Shown here: piece by piece, positions 41,429 through 50,447 of the stretch
How the letters are laid out: every line of letters begins with the position of its first letter
Position numbering within the stretch: the first letter of the stretch is position 1
NCBI GenBank assembly: GCA_913774625.1
Contig: CAJYHL010000004.1
Coordinates: forward strand, 1-50,447
DNA from: an uncultured Acidovorax sp.
GTDB taxonomy: Bacteria; Pseudomonadota; Gammaproteobacteria; Burkholderiales; Burkholderiaceae_C
Reading direction: 5' to 3'
DNA: 50,447 nucleotides
Program-made: the position numbers and the translations under genes
Notes under the pieces: generated by a model
The model's input: the letters and a program-made list of their open reading frames with translations, nothing else
Databases searched by the model: none
Told to the model about the DNA's origin: nothing

Positions 41429-42892
41429 ATGAAGATCATCATCCTCGGCGCGGGCCGCGTGGGCCACAGCGTGGCCGAGAGCCTGGTGTCCGAGCAGAAC
41501 GACATCACCGTCATCGACACCGATGCCGAGCGCCTGCGCGACCTGGAATCGCGCTTCGACCTGCGCGGCGTGGTCGGCAACGGCATCGACCCGGCCGTGC
41601 TGGCCGAGGCCGGTGCGCGCGACACCGACCTGCTGATCGCCTGCGCCGCGCAGGACGAGACCAACCTGGTCTGCTGCAAGATCGCGCAACTGCTGTTCAA
41701 CGTGCCCACGCGCATCGCGCGGGTGCGCTCCTCGGGCTTCGATACCGAGCAGGGCGCGCTGCTGCTGGGCAAGGACGGCTTCGGCGTGGACCGCATCATC
41801 TGCCCGGAAGAATCGCTCACCCGCTACATCGCCAAGCTGGTGGAGTTCCCCGAGGCGCTGCAGGTGCGCCAGTTCGCGGGCGGCCGGGCCTGCCTGGTGT
41901 CGGTCCGCGCGCGTCTGGGCGCGCCCATGGTGGGCATGCGCATCGCCGCCATGCGCGAGTCGGCGCCCGACGTGGCCATGCGCATCGTCGCCATCTACCG
42001 CCGCTTTCCCGAAGAGCCCGACCGCTTCGTCGCCTGCGAGGGCAGCACCCGCGTCGAGCCGGGCGACGAGGTCTTCGTGCTGTCGGCCCGCGAGCAGATC
42101 CCGCAGGTGCTGGCCGCGCTGCACCGCCGCAGCGACCAGCCCGCGCGGCCGGTGCGCCGCATCATGGTGGCGGGCGGTGGCCGCGTGGGCCAGCGCTTGG
42201 CGCGGCAGCTGGCGCAGCAGGGGCGCTTCCATATCAAGATCATCGAATCGAACCCGGAGCGCTGCCAGAGCCTGGCCGCGCAGCTGCCCTCCGATGTGCT
42301 GGTGCTGCAGGGCGACGCCACCGACGAGGACCTGCTGGGCGACGAAGGCATCGAGGAGGTGGACCTGTTCCTGGCCCTGACCGGCGACGACGAGGACAAC
42401 ATCATGGCCAGCCTGCTGGCCAAGCGCATGGGCGCGCGGCGGGTGCTGGCGCTCATCAACCGCCGCAGCTATGCCGACCTGATGCACGGCACGCAGATCG
42501 ACATCGCGCTCTCGCCCGCGCAGGCACTGCTGGGCGAACTGCTGGCCCATGTGCGGCAGGGCGACGTGCAGGCCGTCCACAGCCTGCGGCGCGGCGTGGC
42601 CGAGGCGCTGGAGATCGTGGCGCGCGGCGACCGCAAGAGTTCGCGCGTGGTCGGCCGCAAGGTCAGCGAGATCCACCTGCCGCCCGAGGTTCACATGGGC
42701 CTGATCGTGCGCGGGCTGCCTGACGATGGCAGCGGTGCCGATGCGCCGGGCGAGGGCGTGCAGCCCGAGGTCATCATCCCGCGCAGCCACACGGTGATCG
42801 AGAGCAACGACCACGTGGTGTTCTTCCTGCCCCACAAGCGGCTGGTGCCGGGCGTGGAGAAGGTGTTCCGCGTGGGCGCCACCTTCTTCTGA
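41429..42892 (+). CDS. trkA: Trk potassium uptake regulatory subunit TrkA
   Basis: A 487-residue cytoplasmic protein with two RCK domains that bind NAD(H) and gate TrkH. The first nucleotide-binding motif is IIILGAGRVGHSVAESL (residues 3-19), and the second is IMVAGGGRVGQRLARQL (about 245-260). Each is followed by a TrkA-C domain. The acidic ends of the dinucleotide-binding strands are present (ITVIDTD and KIIESN). It is about 30 residues longer than E. coli TrkA because of a glycine- and proline-rich insert (DDGSGADAPGEG) near residue 440. trkH follows 12 nt later. Confidence 0.95.
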   Translation: MKIIILGAGRVGHSVAESLVSEQNDITVIDTDAERLRDLESRFDLRGVVGNGIDPAVLAEAGARDTDLLIACAAQDETNLVCCKIAQLLFNVPTRIARVRSSGFDTEQGALLLGKDGFGVDRIICPEESLTRYIAKLVEFPEALQVRQFAGGRACLVSVRARLGAPMVGMRIAAMRESAPDVAMRIVAIYRRFPEEPDRFVACEGSTRVEPGDEVFVLSAREQIPQVLAALHRRSDQPARPVRRIMVAGGGRVGQRLARQLAQQGRFHIKIIESNPERCQSLAAQLPSDVLVLQGDATDEDLLGDEGIEEVDLFLALTGDDEDNIMASLLAKRMGARRVLALINRRSYADLMHGTQIDIALSPAQALLGELLAHVRQGDVQAVHSLRRGVAEALEIVARGDRKSSRVVGRKVSEIHLPPEVHMGLIVRGLPDDGSGADAPGEGVQPEVIIPRSHTVIESNDHVVFFLPHKRLVPGVEKVFRVGATFF

Positions 42893-42904
42893 ATCCGGCG
42901 GGCC

Positions 42905-44371
42905 ATGGCAGACATCCTTCTCGTCCTGCGGGTGCTCGGCGTGCTGTTGTGCATGTTCGGCAGCGCCATGTCCGTGCCGCTGGCCGCGTCGTGGTGGCGG
43001 CACGACGGGCTCTGGAACATGTACGCGCTCTCCATGCTGGCGACCTGGGCGGCCGGCGGCGTGCTCTGGCTGCAGACCCGCCACCATGGCCGCGAGCTGC
43101 TGCCGCGCCACGGCGTGATGCTGGTTTCGCTGGTCTGGGTGGTGCTGCCGGTCTTCGCGGCGCTGCCGCTGCTGCTGGCCACCCACCAGCTGGGCCGGCC
43201 GCTGTCGTTCACGCATGCCTATTTCGAGGCCGTCTCGGGCCTCACCACCACGGGCGGCACGGTGATGACGCAGCTGGATGCGCTGCCGCTCTCGGTCAAT
43301 CTGTGGCGCACTTTCATGCAGTGGATCGGTGGCATGGGCATCCTGGTGCTGGCGGTGGCCGTGCTGCCCCTGCTGGGCGTGGGCGGCAGCCAGCTCTTCA
43401 AGGCAGAGGCGGCCGGCCCGGTGAAGGACACCAAGCTCACCCCGCGCATGACCGAGACGGCCAAGGGCCTCTGGGGCGTCTATGTGTTCTTCTCGATGGC
43501 CTGTGCGCTGGCCTACTGGGCGGCCGGCATGACGCCGGAAGACGCGCTGATGCACATGTTCACCACCGTCAGCCTGGGCGGGCTGTCGCCGCACGACCAG
43601 AGCTTCGCCTACTTCCAGTCGCCGCTGCTCGAAGCCATCGCCGTGGTCTTCATGCTGCTGGCCAGCTGCAACTTCGCGCTCTATTTCGTCGCCGTGCGCA
43701 AGCGCACGCTGCGCGGCTTCTGGCGCGATGCGGAGATGCGCGCGACCATGGTGGCCCTCGTCGGCGGGGGGCTGGTGGTGGCGCTGCTGCTGTGGGCCAA
43801 GAACGTCTACACGCTGTCCGACGCGCTGCGCTACGGCATGTTCCACGTCGTCTCGGTGGCCACCACCACCGGCTTCGTCACCACCGACTACCTGGGCTGG
43901 CCGGTGTTCGCGCCCATCTTCATGCTGCTGCTCTCGGGCGTGGCGACAAGCGCGGGATCGACCGGCGGCGGCATCAAGATGGTCCGTATGCTGATCCTGC
44001 TGAAGCAGGCCCGGCGGGAACTCACGCGCATCGTGCATCCGCGCGCGGTGCAGCCGGTGCGCCTCGGCGACGCGGTGGTGGATCCGCGCATGATCTTCTC
44101 GGTGCTGGCCTTCATGCTGGTCTATGGCGCCACGGTCATCATCCTGAGCATGGTGCTGCTGCTGACCGACCTGGACCCGGTGACCGCCTTCTCGGCCATC
44201 CTTGCCAGCGTGCATTGCATGGGGCCGGGGCTGGGCCAGCTCGGGCCGGCTTCGTCCTATGCGGTGCTGACCGATCTCCAGCTCTGGGTGTGCAACCTGG
44301 CGATGCTGCTGGGCCGGCTGGAGATATTGAGCTTCATGGCCCTGCTCACGCCGGCTTTCTGGCGGCGCTGA
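42905..44371 (+). CDS. trkH: Trk potassium uptake channel subunit TrkH
   Basis: A 488-residue membrane protein made of four pseudo-repeats, each carrying a potassium filter. Filter loops visible are SGLTTTGGTVM, VSLGGLSPHD, ATTTGFVTTDY and SVHCMGPGLGQLG. About ten to twelve membrane segments occur. The conserved GGMGILVLAVAVLPLLGVGG is near residue 140. With TrkA it forms the main low-affinity potassium uptake system. It lies 12 nt after trkA and 114 nt before gshA. Confidence 0.96.
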   Translation: MADILLVLRVLGVLLCMFGSAMSVPLAASWWRHDGLWNMYALSMLATWAAGGVLWLQTRHHGRELLPRHGVMLVSLVWVVLPVFAALPLLLATHQLGRPLSFTHAYFEAVSGLTTTGGTVMTQLDALPLSVNLWRTFMQWIGGMGILVLAVAVLPLLGVGGSQLFKAEAAGPVKDTKLTPRMTETAKGLWGVYVFFSMACALAYWAAGMTPEDALMHMFTTVSLGGLSPHDQSFAYFQSPLLEAIAVVFMLLASCNFALYFVAVRKRTLRGFWRDAEMRATMVALVGGGLVVALLLWAKNVYTLSDALRYGMFHVVSVATTTGFVTTDYLGWPVFAPIFMLLLSGVATSAGSTGGGIKMVRMLILLKQARRELTRIVHPRAVQPVRLGDAVVDPRMIFSVLAFMLVYGATVIILSMVLLLTDLDPVTAFSAILASVHCMGPGLGQLGPASSYAVLTDLQLWVCNLAMLLGRLEILSFMALLTPAFWRR

Positions 44372-44485
44372 AGGGGCCGCCACCCGCTCCGGGGCGCCGG
44401 CTTGCGGATTCGGCATCCGGCCCCACATGTCCTCCCTACAATCCCAGCCACCGATCCATTTCCCCGCCATCTCCCGAGGGCTTCC

Positions 44486-45781
44486 ATGGTTCCGCATCTC
44501 ATCACTGCCCTCACGGGGCCCATCAACGAGCTTGAACAGCGCATCCTCGACTCCATGCCCGCCATCGAGCGCTGGTTCCGCCTGGAGTGGATGGAGCACA
44601 CGCCGCCCTTCTACACCTCGGTGGACATCCGCAATGCCGGCTTCAAGCTGGCGCCGGTGGACACCAACCTCTTTCCCGGCGGCTGGAACAACCTGAGCAA
44701 CGAGATGCTGCCGCTGGCCGTGCAGGCGGCGATGGCGGCGATCGAGAAGATCTGCCCCGAGGCGCGCAACCTGCTCATCATTCCGGAAAACCGCAGCGGC
44801 GACACCTTCTACCTGTCGAACGTGCTGCAGCTGCAGCGCATCTTCAACATGGCGGGCCTGAACGTGCGGGTCGGCTCCATCAACCCCCAGATCAAGAAGC
44901 CCACCGTGGTGACGCTGCCCCATGGCGAAACCGTGACGCTGGAGCCCGTGATCCGCACCAAGGGCCGGCTGGGGCTCAAGCACTTCGACCCCTGCACCAT
45001 CCTGCTGAACAACGACCTCTCGGCCGGCGCCCCCGGCATCCTGGAAGATCTGCACGAGCAGTACCTGCTGCCGCCTCTGCACGGCGGCTGGAGCGTGCGC
45101 CGCAAGAGCCGGCACTTCCAGAGCTACGAGGAGGTGTCCAAGCGCCTGGGCAAGCTGCTGGGCATCGACCCCTGGCTCATCAACCCGCTCTTCAGCCGCT
45201 GCGAGAAGGTGGACTTCGACGAAGACGCCAGCATGGAAGTGCTGCGCAGCGCCGTCGATGCCCAGCTGACCAAGGTGCGCCGCAAGTACAAGGAATACGG
45301 CATCAACGAGAAGCCCTTCGTCATCGTCAAGGCCGACAACGGCACCCAGGGCATGGGCGTGATGACGGTGCGCGACGCGAAGGACCTGGACGGCCTGAAC
45401 CGCAAGGCCCGCCACAAGCTGGCCGGCATCAAGGACGGCGATACGGTGCACGACCTCATCATCCAGGAGGGCGTGCTGACCCGCGAGCGCGTGCACGAGG
45501 CCGTGGCCGAGCCCGTGGTGTACATGATGGACCGCTACGTGGTGGGCGGCTTCTACCGCATGCATGCCGAGCGCGGCGTGGACGAGAACCTCAATGCGCC
45601 CGGCGCCAGCTTCGTGCCGCTGGCCTTCAAGCACAGCACGCAGATGCCCCAGCCCGGCGCCCGCCCCGGCGCCAGCGCCCCCAACCGCTTCTACATGTAC
45701 GGCGTGGTGGCGCGCCTGGCCATGCTGGCTTCCAGCTACGAGCTGGAGGCCACCGACCCCGAGGCCGAGGTGTACGACTGA
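44486..45781 (+). CDS. gshA: Glutamate-cysteine ligase, Acidithiobacillus/beta-proteobacterial type
   Basis: A 431-residue enzyme that makes gamma-glutamylcysteine, the first step of glutathione synthesis. It is unrelated in sequence to E. coli GshA. The pattern [20 protein letters not shown], then [20 protein letters not shown] and [14 protein letters not shown], is that of the Acidithiobacillus-type ligase (TIGR02049), with a C-terminal ATP-grasp-like part ([20 protein letters not shown]). The ATG at 44486 starts the typical N-terminus. gshB lies 3.5 kb downstream, separated by kup and a BenE-type gene, although the two are often neighbours in related bacteria. Confidence 0.93.
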   Translation: MVPHLITALTGPINELEQRILDSMPAIERWFRLEWMEHTPPFYTSVDIRNAGFKLAPVDTNLFPGGWNNLSNEMLPLAVQAAMAAIEKICPEARNLLIIPENRSGDTFYLSNVLQLQRIFNMAGLNVRVGSINPQIKKPTVVTLPHGETVTLEPVIRTKGRLGLKHFDPCTILLNNDLSAGAPGILEDLHEQYLLPPLHGGWSVRRKSRHFQSYEEVSKRLGKLLGIDPWLINPLFSRCEKVDFDEDASMEVLRSAVDAQLTKVRRKYKEYGINEKPFVIVKADNGTQGMGVMTVRDAKDLDGLNRKARHKLAGIKDGDTVHDLIIQEGVLTRERVHEAVAEPVVYMMDRYVVGGFYRMHAERGVDENLNAPGASFVPLAFKHSTQMPQPGARPGASAPNRFYMYGVVARLAMLASSYELEATDPEAEVYD

Positions 45782-45971
45782 CTCCACGGACGGCGGCAGA
45801 CCGTCCCGCGGGGCGCTGCCGTCACTGCCCCTGTCACTGTCAGGGCTGGTGTTTAGTTGTTGCTCTGCAACAGACAGGGCCATGTGCATGCGCTGGCGGA
45901 GCCCAGCGCACAATAGCGGTCCCGCAAGAACAGCGACCCGCGGCGCCGGCAGGCGTAGCCGGGCCCCCATA

Positions 45972-47840
45972 GTGCAAAGCTCCAAATCCTCGCTCGCAGC
46001 GCTCACGCTGGGCGCCATCGGCGTCGTGTATGGCGACATCGGCACCAGCGTCCTGTACGCGGTCAAGGAGGTGTTCGGTTCCGGCCATGTGCCGTTTACG
46101 CCCTCCAACGTCTATGGCGTGCTGTCCATCCTGTTCTGGACGCTCACCGTCATCGTCTCCATCAAATACGTGGTGCTGGTGCTGCGTGCCGACAACAAGG
46201 GCGAAGGCGGCCTCATCGCCATGCTGGCCCTGGCCTCCCAGGCCGTGAAGGACAAGCCCCGGCTGCGCGCGGGGCTGCTGGGCGTGGGCATCTTCGGCAC
46301 CTGCCTCTTCTATGGCGACGGCGTCATCACGCCCGCGATTTCCGTGCTGTCGGCCGTCGAGGGGCTGGCCGTGGTGTCGCCGCACTTCCGTTCGGCCGTG
46401 ATCCCCATGACGCTGGTAGTGCTCTTCGGCCTCTTCGGCGTGCAAAAGCGCGGCACGGCGGGCATAGGCCGGTATTTCGGTCCGGTCACCCTGGTTTGGT
46501 TCTGCTCCATCGCCGCGCTGGGCGTGCCGCACATCGTGGGCCACCCCGAGATCCTGGGCGCTCTGAGCCCGCACCACGCGCTGCGCTTCATCTGGAACAA
46601 CCCGGGCACCAGCTTCATCATCCTGGGCGCCGTGGTGCTGTGCGTGACCGGGGCCGAGGCGCTTTACGCCGACCTGGGCCACTTCGGCAAGAAGCCCATC
46701 CGCCTGGCCTGGTTCGGCGTGGCCATGCCCGCGCTCACCACCAATTATTTCGGCCAGGGCGCGCTGCTGCTGGCCCAGCCCGAGGCGGTGAGCAACCCTT
46801 TCTTCCTGATGGCGCCCGACTGGGCGCTGGTCCCGCTGGTGGTGCTGGCCACCATGGCCACGGTGATCGCCTCGCAGGCGCTCATCACGGGCGCCTTCAG
46901 CGTGACCAAACAGGTCATCCAGCTGGGCTACCTGCCGCGCCTCAACATCCTGCACACCAGCGTGCGCGACACGGGCCAGATCTACATGCCCTTCGTGAAC
47001 TGGGGGCTGTTCGTCGCCATCGTGCTGGCGGTGGTCATGTTCCGCTCCAGCAGCAACCTGGCGGCGGCGTACGGCATCGCGGTGACGCTGGACATGCTCA
47101 TCACCACCGTGCTCACCTTCTTCGTCATCCGCTATGGCTGGCGCTACCCGCTGGCGCTGTGCCTGCTCTCCACCGGCTTCTTCTTCCTGGTGGACTTCGC
47201 CTTCTTCACGTCCAACCTGCTCAAGCTGTTCGAAGGCGGCTGGTTCCCGCTGATGATCGGCTGCATCCTGTTCATTCTCATGATGACCTGGAAGCGCGGG
47301 CGCGAACTGCTCAACGACAAGCTGCGGGAAGAGTCGCTCGACCTGCACGACTTCCTCACGGCGGTCTTCATCAGCCCGCCCACGCGTGTGGACGGCACGG
47401 CGGTGTTCCTCACGGCCGAGCCCGGCGCCGTGCCCAATGCGCTGCTGCACAACCTCAAGCACAACAAGGTGCTGCACAAGCAGAACCTGTTCGTGACGGT
47501 ACGCAGCCACGAAACCCCGTGGATCGGCCTCGACAAGCGGCTGCAGGTCGAACCGCTGGGCAGCGACTGCTGGCAGGTGGTCGTCCACTACGGCTTCAAG
47601 AACGATCCCGACCTGCCCCGCGCACTGGAGTCCATGCGCGGCCGGGGCTGCGAGCTGGAGTCCATGACCACCAGCTACTTCCTGTCGCGCGACGTGGTCA
47701 TCCCCACCATCGGCAGCGGAATGGCGCCCTGGCGCGAAAAGCTCTTCGCCCAGATGCACCACAATGCCAGCGGCGCGGCGAGCTTCCTGAACCTGCCCAG
47801 CAACGCCGTGGTCGAGCTGGGCTCCAAGATCGAGATCTGA
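45972..47840 (+). CDS. kup: KUP-family potassium transporter
   Basis: A 622-residue potassium/proton symporter with about twelve membrane segments. It begins with [21 protein letters not shown], the KUP signature, and contains [38 protein letters not shown] and [19 protein letters not shown]. The cytoplasmic C-terminal part carries [20 protein letters not shown]. The GTG at 45972 is the chosen start because no ATG lies in frame near the family start, and the resulting length equals that of E. coli Kup. A 15-bp palindrome TGTTGC-tct-GCAACA lies 100 nt upstream. Confidence 0.95.
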   Translation: MQSSKSSLAALTLGAIGVVYGDIGTSVLYAVKEVFGSGHVPFTPSNVYGVLSILFWTLTVIVSIKYVVLVLRADNKGEGGLIAMLALASQAVKDKPRLRAGLLGVGIFGTCLFYGDGVITPAISVLSAVEGLAVVSPHFRSAVIPMTLVVLFGLFGVQKRGTAGIGRYFGPVTLVWFCSIAALGVPHIVGHPEILGALSPHHALRFIWNNPGTSFIILGAVVLCVTGAEALYADLGHFGKKPIRLAWFGVAMPALTTNYFGQGALLLAQPEAVSNPFFLMAPDWALVPLVVLATMATVIASQALITGAFSVTKQVIQLGYLPRLNILHTSVRDTGQIYMPFVNWGLFVAIVLAVVMFRSSSNLAAAYGIAVTLDMLITTVLTFFVIRYGWRYPLALCLLSTGFFFLVDFAFFTSNLLKLFEGGWFPLMIGCILFILMMTWKRGRELLNDKLREESLDLHDFLTAVFISPPTRVDGTAVFLTAEPGAVPNALLHNLKHNKVLHKQNLFVTVRSHETPWIGLDKRLQVEPLGSDCWQVVVHYGFKNDPDLPRALESMRGRGCELESMTTSYFLSRDVVIPTIGSGMAPWREKLFAQMHHNASGAASFLNLPSNAVVELGSKIEI

Positions 47841-48062
47841 AGGGGTCGATCCCGGCTTTCCTGGCGGGTGCATCGATACGGCCTTCTTCCGTGCCGGGCA
47901 CGCTCCGTCATCGGATCGCCAGGGCCTCCGGGGTGGGGCCTTGATTCATCTGCGCCGGATGCCGTCGAGGCCTGGCCTGGTGCCGGCTTCGCCCAACCTC
48001 CCGCCTCTCGTTCCGGCTTTTTTCCTCCTCCTCCTTCGCTTCCTCGTCCTGCTCCCGTTCCC

Positions 48063-49253
48063 GTGCGATCCTTCTTCAAAGACCTCAGCCTGTCGACCTT
48101 CGTGGCCGGCTTCGTCGCCGTGCTGGTGGGCTTCACCAGCTCCGTCGCCATCGTCTTCCAGGCAGCCCAGGCCTTCCACGCCACGCCGGGGCAGGTCACT
48201 TCCTGGATCTGGGCGCTGGGACTGGGCATGGGGCTGTGCTCGCTGGTGCCCTCGATGCTCATGCGCCAGCCGGTGATGGTCGCCTGGTCCACGCCCGGCG
48301 CGGCGGTGCTGGCCACGGCCGGTGCCTCCGGCGCTTTCAGCATGGCCGACGCCGTGGGCGCTTTCATGATCTGCGCGCTGCTCATCGCGGTGGCGGGCGC
48401 CACCGGCTGGTTCGAGCGGGTGATGAACCGCATCCCCGCGGCCGTCGCCTCGGCGCTGCTCGCGGGCGTGCTGACCCGCTTCGGCATGGACACCTTCGCC
48501 GCCACCGCCACGGCGCCAGCCCTCGTGCTGCTGATGCTGGCCAGTTATCTGCTGGCGCGCCGCTTCCTCGCCCGCTACGCAGTGGTGATCGCCCTGGCGG
48601 CCGGCGTTCTGTACGTGGCCGCCACGGGCCGCATGGCGTGGCACGGAATGGCCGTGGGCTTGGCTGAGCCCATGTTCACCATGCCCTCCTTTAGCTGGGG
48701 CGGGCTGGTCAGCCTGGCTCTGCCGCTCTTCATCGTCACCATGGCCTCGCAGAATCTGCCGGGCGCAGCCGTCATCCGCGCCAGCGGCTATCCGCTGCCC
48801 ATCTCCCCGTTGATCACGATGACGGGCGTCGCCGGCCTGGTGCTCGCGCCTTTCGGTGCGTTCGCGCTCAACCTCAGCGCCATCACGGCCGCCATCTGCA
48901 TGGGGCCGCAGGCCCACGAAGACCGTACCCGGCGCTACACCGCAGCCGCCTGCTGCGGCCTGCTCTATATAGGAATCGGCATCTTCGGTGCTGTGGTGAC
49001 GGCGCTGCTGACCGCCTTCCCGCGCGAACTGGTGGTCGCCATCGTCGGGCTGGCCCTGCTGGGCACCATCGGCACCGGGCTGGCGGCGGCCCTGCGCGAA
49101 GAGGCGCATCGCGATGCGGCGCTCATCACCTTCCTCGTCACGCTCAGCGGCGTCACACTGGCCGGGGTGGGATCGGCCTTCTGGGGCGTGGTCGCCGGCA
49201 GCGTCGCGCTACTTGTGCAACAGTACGGCAAGCGGCCCGTGCCCGGCGCCTGA
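48063..49253 (+). CDS. BenE-type benzoate/proton symporter family protein
   Basis: A 396-residue inner membrane transporter with about eleven hydrophobic segments. The family pattern LSTFVAGFVAVLVGFTSSVAIVFQAAQA starts the protein; ALGLGMGLCSLVPSML, PVMVAWSTPGAAVLA and VTMASQNLPGAAVIRASGY follow. These match the BenE family, some members of which carry benzoate, but no aromatic degradation gene is nearby, so the substrate is open. I use the GTG at 48063 (VRSFFKDLSL), since no ATG fits the family start. The gene lies between kup and gshB and ends 22 nt before gshB. Confidence 0.88.
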   Translation: MRSFFKDLSLSTFVAGFVAVLVGFTSSVAIVFQAAQAFHATPGQVTSWIWALGLGMGLCSLVPSMLMRQPVMVAWSTPGAAVLATAGASGAFSMADAVGAFMICALLIAVAGATGWFERVMNRIPAAVASALLAGVLTRFGMDTFAATATAPALVLLMLASYLLARRFLARYAVVIALAAGVLYVAATGRMAWHGMAVGLAEPMFTMPSFSWGGLVSLALPLFIVTMASQNLPGAAVIRASGYPLPISPLITMTGVAGLVLAPFGAFALNLSAITAAICMGPQAHEDRTRRYTAAACCGLLYIGIGIFGAVVTALLTAFPRELVVAIVGLALLGTIGTGLAAALREEAHRDAALITFLVTLSGVTLAGVGSAFWGVVAGSVALLVQQYGKRPVPGA

Positions 49254-49275
49254 ACCCATCAACGTTTTCGCCAAC

Positions 49276-50226
49276 ATGCATTTCCTCTTCATCGCCGATC
49301 CCATCGAGCAGTTCAAGATCTACAAGGACACGACGTTCGCCATGATGCGCGAGGCGCAGCGCCGCGGCCACACGCTCTCGGTCTGCGAGCCCCGGCACCT
49401 CCACTGGCAGCGGGGCGCACGCGTCACCGCCGCCGTCCGCGACATCACGCTGACCGGCCACCCCGACGACTGGTTCGCGGCCCAGGCCCCGCGCGCTGCC
49501 GCCCTTGCCGACTTCGGTGCCGTGCTGATGCGCAAGGATCCGCCGTTCGACAGCGAATATTTCTACGCCACCCATCTGCTCGAACAGGCGGAGCGCGATG
49601 GAGCCAGGGTGTTCAACAAGCCTCGCGCTCTGCGCGACCATCCCGAGAAGCTGGCGATCATGGAGTTTCCGGAGTTCATCGGCCCCACGCTGGTCACGCG
49701 TGATGCGCAGGACATCCGCCGATTCCACGCCGAGCACGGCGACATCATCCTCAAGCCGCTGGACGGCATGGGGGGCATGGGCATCTTCCGCGTCAAGGCG
49801 GACGGCCTCAATCTCGGCAGCATCGTAGAGACCCTGAACAAGGGCGGCGCGGAAAGCGTGATGGTGCAGAAATTCCTGCCCGAGATCGCCGAGGGCGACA
49901 AGCGCGTCCTCATCATCGGCGGCAAGCCGGTTCCCTACTGCCTGGCGCGCATCCCCCAGGGCAGCGAGGTGCGCGGCAACCTGGCAGCCGGAGGCAAGGG
50001 CGTGGCCCGCCCCCTGACGGCGCGAGACCAGGAAATCGGCGAAGCGCTGGGCGCTGTGCTGAAGGAGCGCGGCCTGCTGCTGGCTGGCGTGGACGTCATC
50101 GGGGACTGTGTGACCGAAATCAACGTCACCAGCCCGACCTGTTTCCAGGAGATCCACGACCAGACGGGGTGCGATGTGGCCTCTCTCTATATAGACGCAC
50201 TGGAAGAGGCCCTGCAGGCCCGCTGA
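49276..50226 (+). CDS. gshB: Glutathione synthetase
   Basis: A 316-residue ATP-grasp enzyme that adds glycine to gamma-glutamylcysteine. The N-terminal MHFLFIADPIEQFKIYKDTT, VLMRKDPPFDSEYFYATHLL, DIILKPLDGMGGMGIFRVK (ATP loop) and VIGDCVTEINVTSPTCFQEI (metal-binding end) are standard. It completes glutathione synthesis with gshA at 44486. The start codon follows the BenE-type gene by 22 nt, so it may be transcribed with it. Length is normal for proteobacterial GshB. Confidence 0.97.
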   Translation: MHFLFIADPIEQFKIYKDTTFAMMREAQRRGHTLSVCEPRHLHWQRGARVTAAVRDITLTGHPDDWFAAQAPRAAALADFGAVLMRKDPPFDSEYFYATHLLEQAERDGARVFNKPRALRDHPEKLAIMEFPEFIGPTLVTRDAQDIRRFHAEHGDIILKPLDGMGGMGIFRVKADGLNLGSIVETLNKGGAESVMVQKFLPEIAEGDKRVLIIGGKPVPYCLARIPQGSEVRGNLAAGGKGVARPLTARDQEIGEALGAVLKERGLLLAGVDVIGDCVTEINVTSPTCFQEIHDQTGCDVASLYIDALEEALQAR

Positions 50227-50447
50227 GCGACGGCGGCAAATTTTCTGCAGGAATCGCCGCAATTGTCCCGAAACTGCCATACACTGGCGGGCTCGACACA
50301 TCGGGGCTTGCGAAAGCGGCCTGGGTGGGTAGGAAAAAATTCTTGGGTTTTGCTTGCGGGTTGTTGAAAATCCGATGTAGAATTCAAGGCTTCGCTAAAC
50401 GGGTTGCTTGCAGATGTGAGTGATTCGGGTGGTTGAAGAAAAAGACC
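50227..50447. other. Terminal non-coding stretch after gshB
   Basis: No gene is supported in these 221 nt. A weak GCGGC/GCCGC stem follows the gshB stop. The right half is AT-richer and holds the promoter-like sequence at 50330-50383 that points off the window. Confidence 0.6.
50330..50383 (+). promoter_or_regulatory. Stable-RNA-type promoter at the window edge
   Basis: An A/T-rich UP-like element (AGGAAAAAATTC, 50331-50342) precedes TTGCGG (-35, 50354-50359) and TAGAAT (-10, 50378-50383) at 18-nt spacing. The layout, and the sequence downstream of the -10, resemble promoters of rRNA or tRNA operons in Comamonadaceae as I recall them. The transcribed gene is beyond the window. Confidence 0.5.

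Noticed and set aside
41360-46108. Very long open frame (1582 codons) on the minus strand
   Set aside because: It is antisense to trkA, trkH and gshA, all of which show clear conserved motifs on the plus strand. Long antisense frames are expected in GC-rich DNA, and its translation is low-complexity His/Ala/Gly/Gln-rich.

Overview
The window is GC-rich chromosomal DNA of a betaproteobacterium. The gene set and order (divergent xth and pyrE, gatCAB beside mreBCD-mrdA, an MlaE/F/D lipid transporter, the Acidithiobacillus-type gshA) and the codon use point to the Comamonadaceae, most like Acidovorax or Paracidovorax. This placement comes from recognition, not from a database search. No tRNA or rRNA gene, CRISPR array or intact transposase was seen.

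Positions about 119-8926 form an accessory island. At the left edge lies a stranded C-terminal piece of exodeoxyribonuclease III. At the right edge lies a complete xth gene whose last ~40 codons have different codon use. This is the footprint of an element that entered at the 3' end of xth and supplied a replacement end; no integrase remains. The island holds an ECF sigma factor with a membrane anti-sigma factor and a small COG4315-type secreted protein, a YeiE-like LysR regulator divergent from a YeiH exporter, and a run of a lipoprotein beta-propeller, an AcfC-like periplasmic binding protein, a Tat-exported SorA/SoxC-like molybdenum oxidase, a diheme SorB-like cytochrome and an Nmad2-like protein. 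Two matching ECF-type promoters (GGAAT(A/G)-N16-CGTC) precede the sigma operon and the propeller-oxidase operon. I read this as a mobile, sigma-controlled periplasmic system for oxidising sulfite (or a related compound), with a separately regulated exporter. It is the best candidate here for an undescribed system.

Positions 8.8-20.1 kb are mostly housekeeping: xth and pyrE with overlapping start codons, a DUF4124 coiled-coil protein, gatC-gatA-gatB, mreB-mreC-mreD-mrdA for rod shape, and an EamA exporter. Positions 20.3-26.6 kb carry a polar amino acid ABC transporter (with a possible leader attenuator), arginase, a TSUP permease and a GMC oxidoreductase. Positions 26.9-30.7 kb hold an Mla/MCE lipid transport operon.

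Positions 30.8-39 kb are a mixed region: a TonB siderophore receptor with a Fur-box-like site, a compact iron-sulfur-free CysH paralogue, CsbD, an unusual periplasmic protein with three CX10C repeats, MarR divergent from an AhpD-like protein, a SnoaL-like protein, a hemerythrin behind an FNR/Anr box, and SDR-MarC. Positions 39.2-50.2 kb hold a dienelactone hydrolase, a 103-bp imperfect palindrome, proA, two potassium uptake systems (TrkA-TrkH and Kup) interleaved with glutathione synthesis genes (gshA, gshB), and a BenE-type transporter. The window ends in a strong promoter-like sequence of the stable-RNA type.
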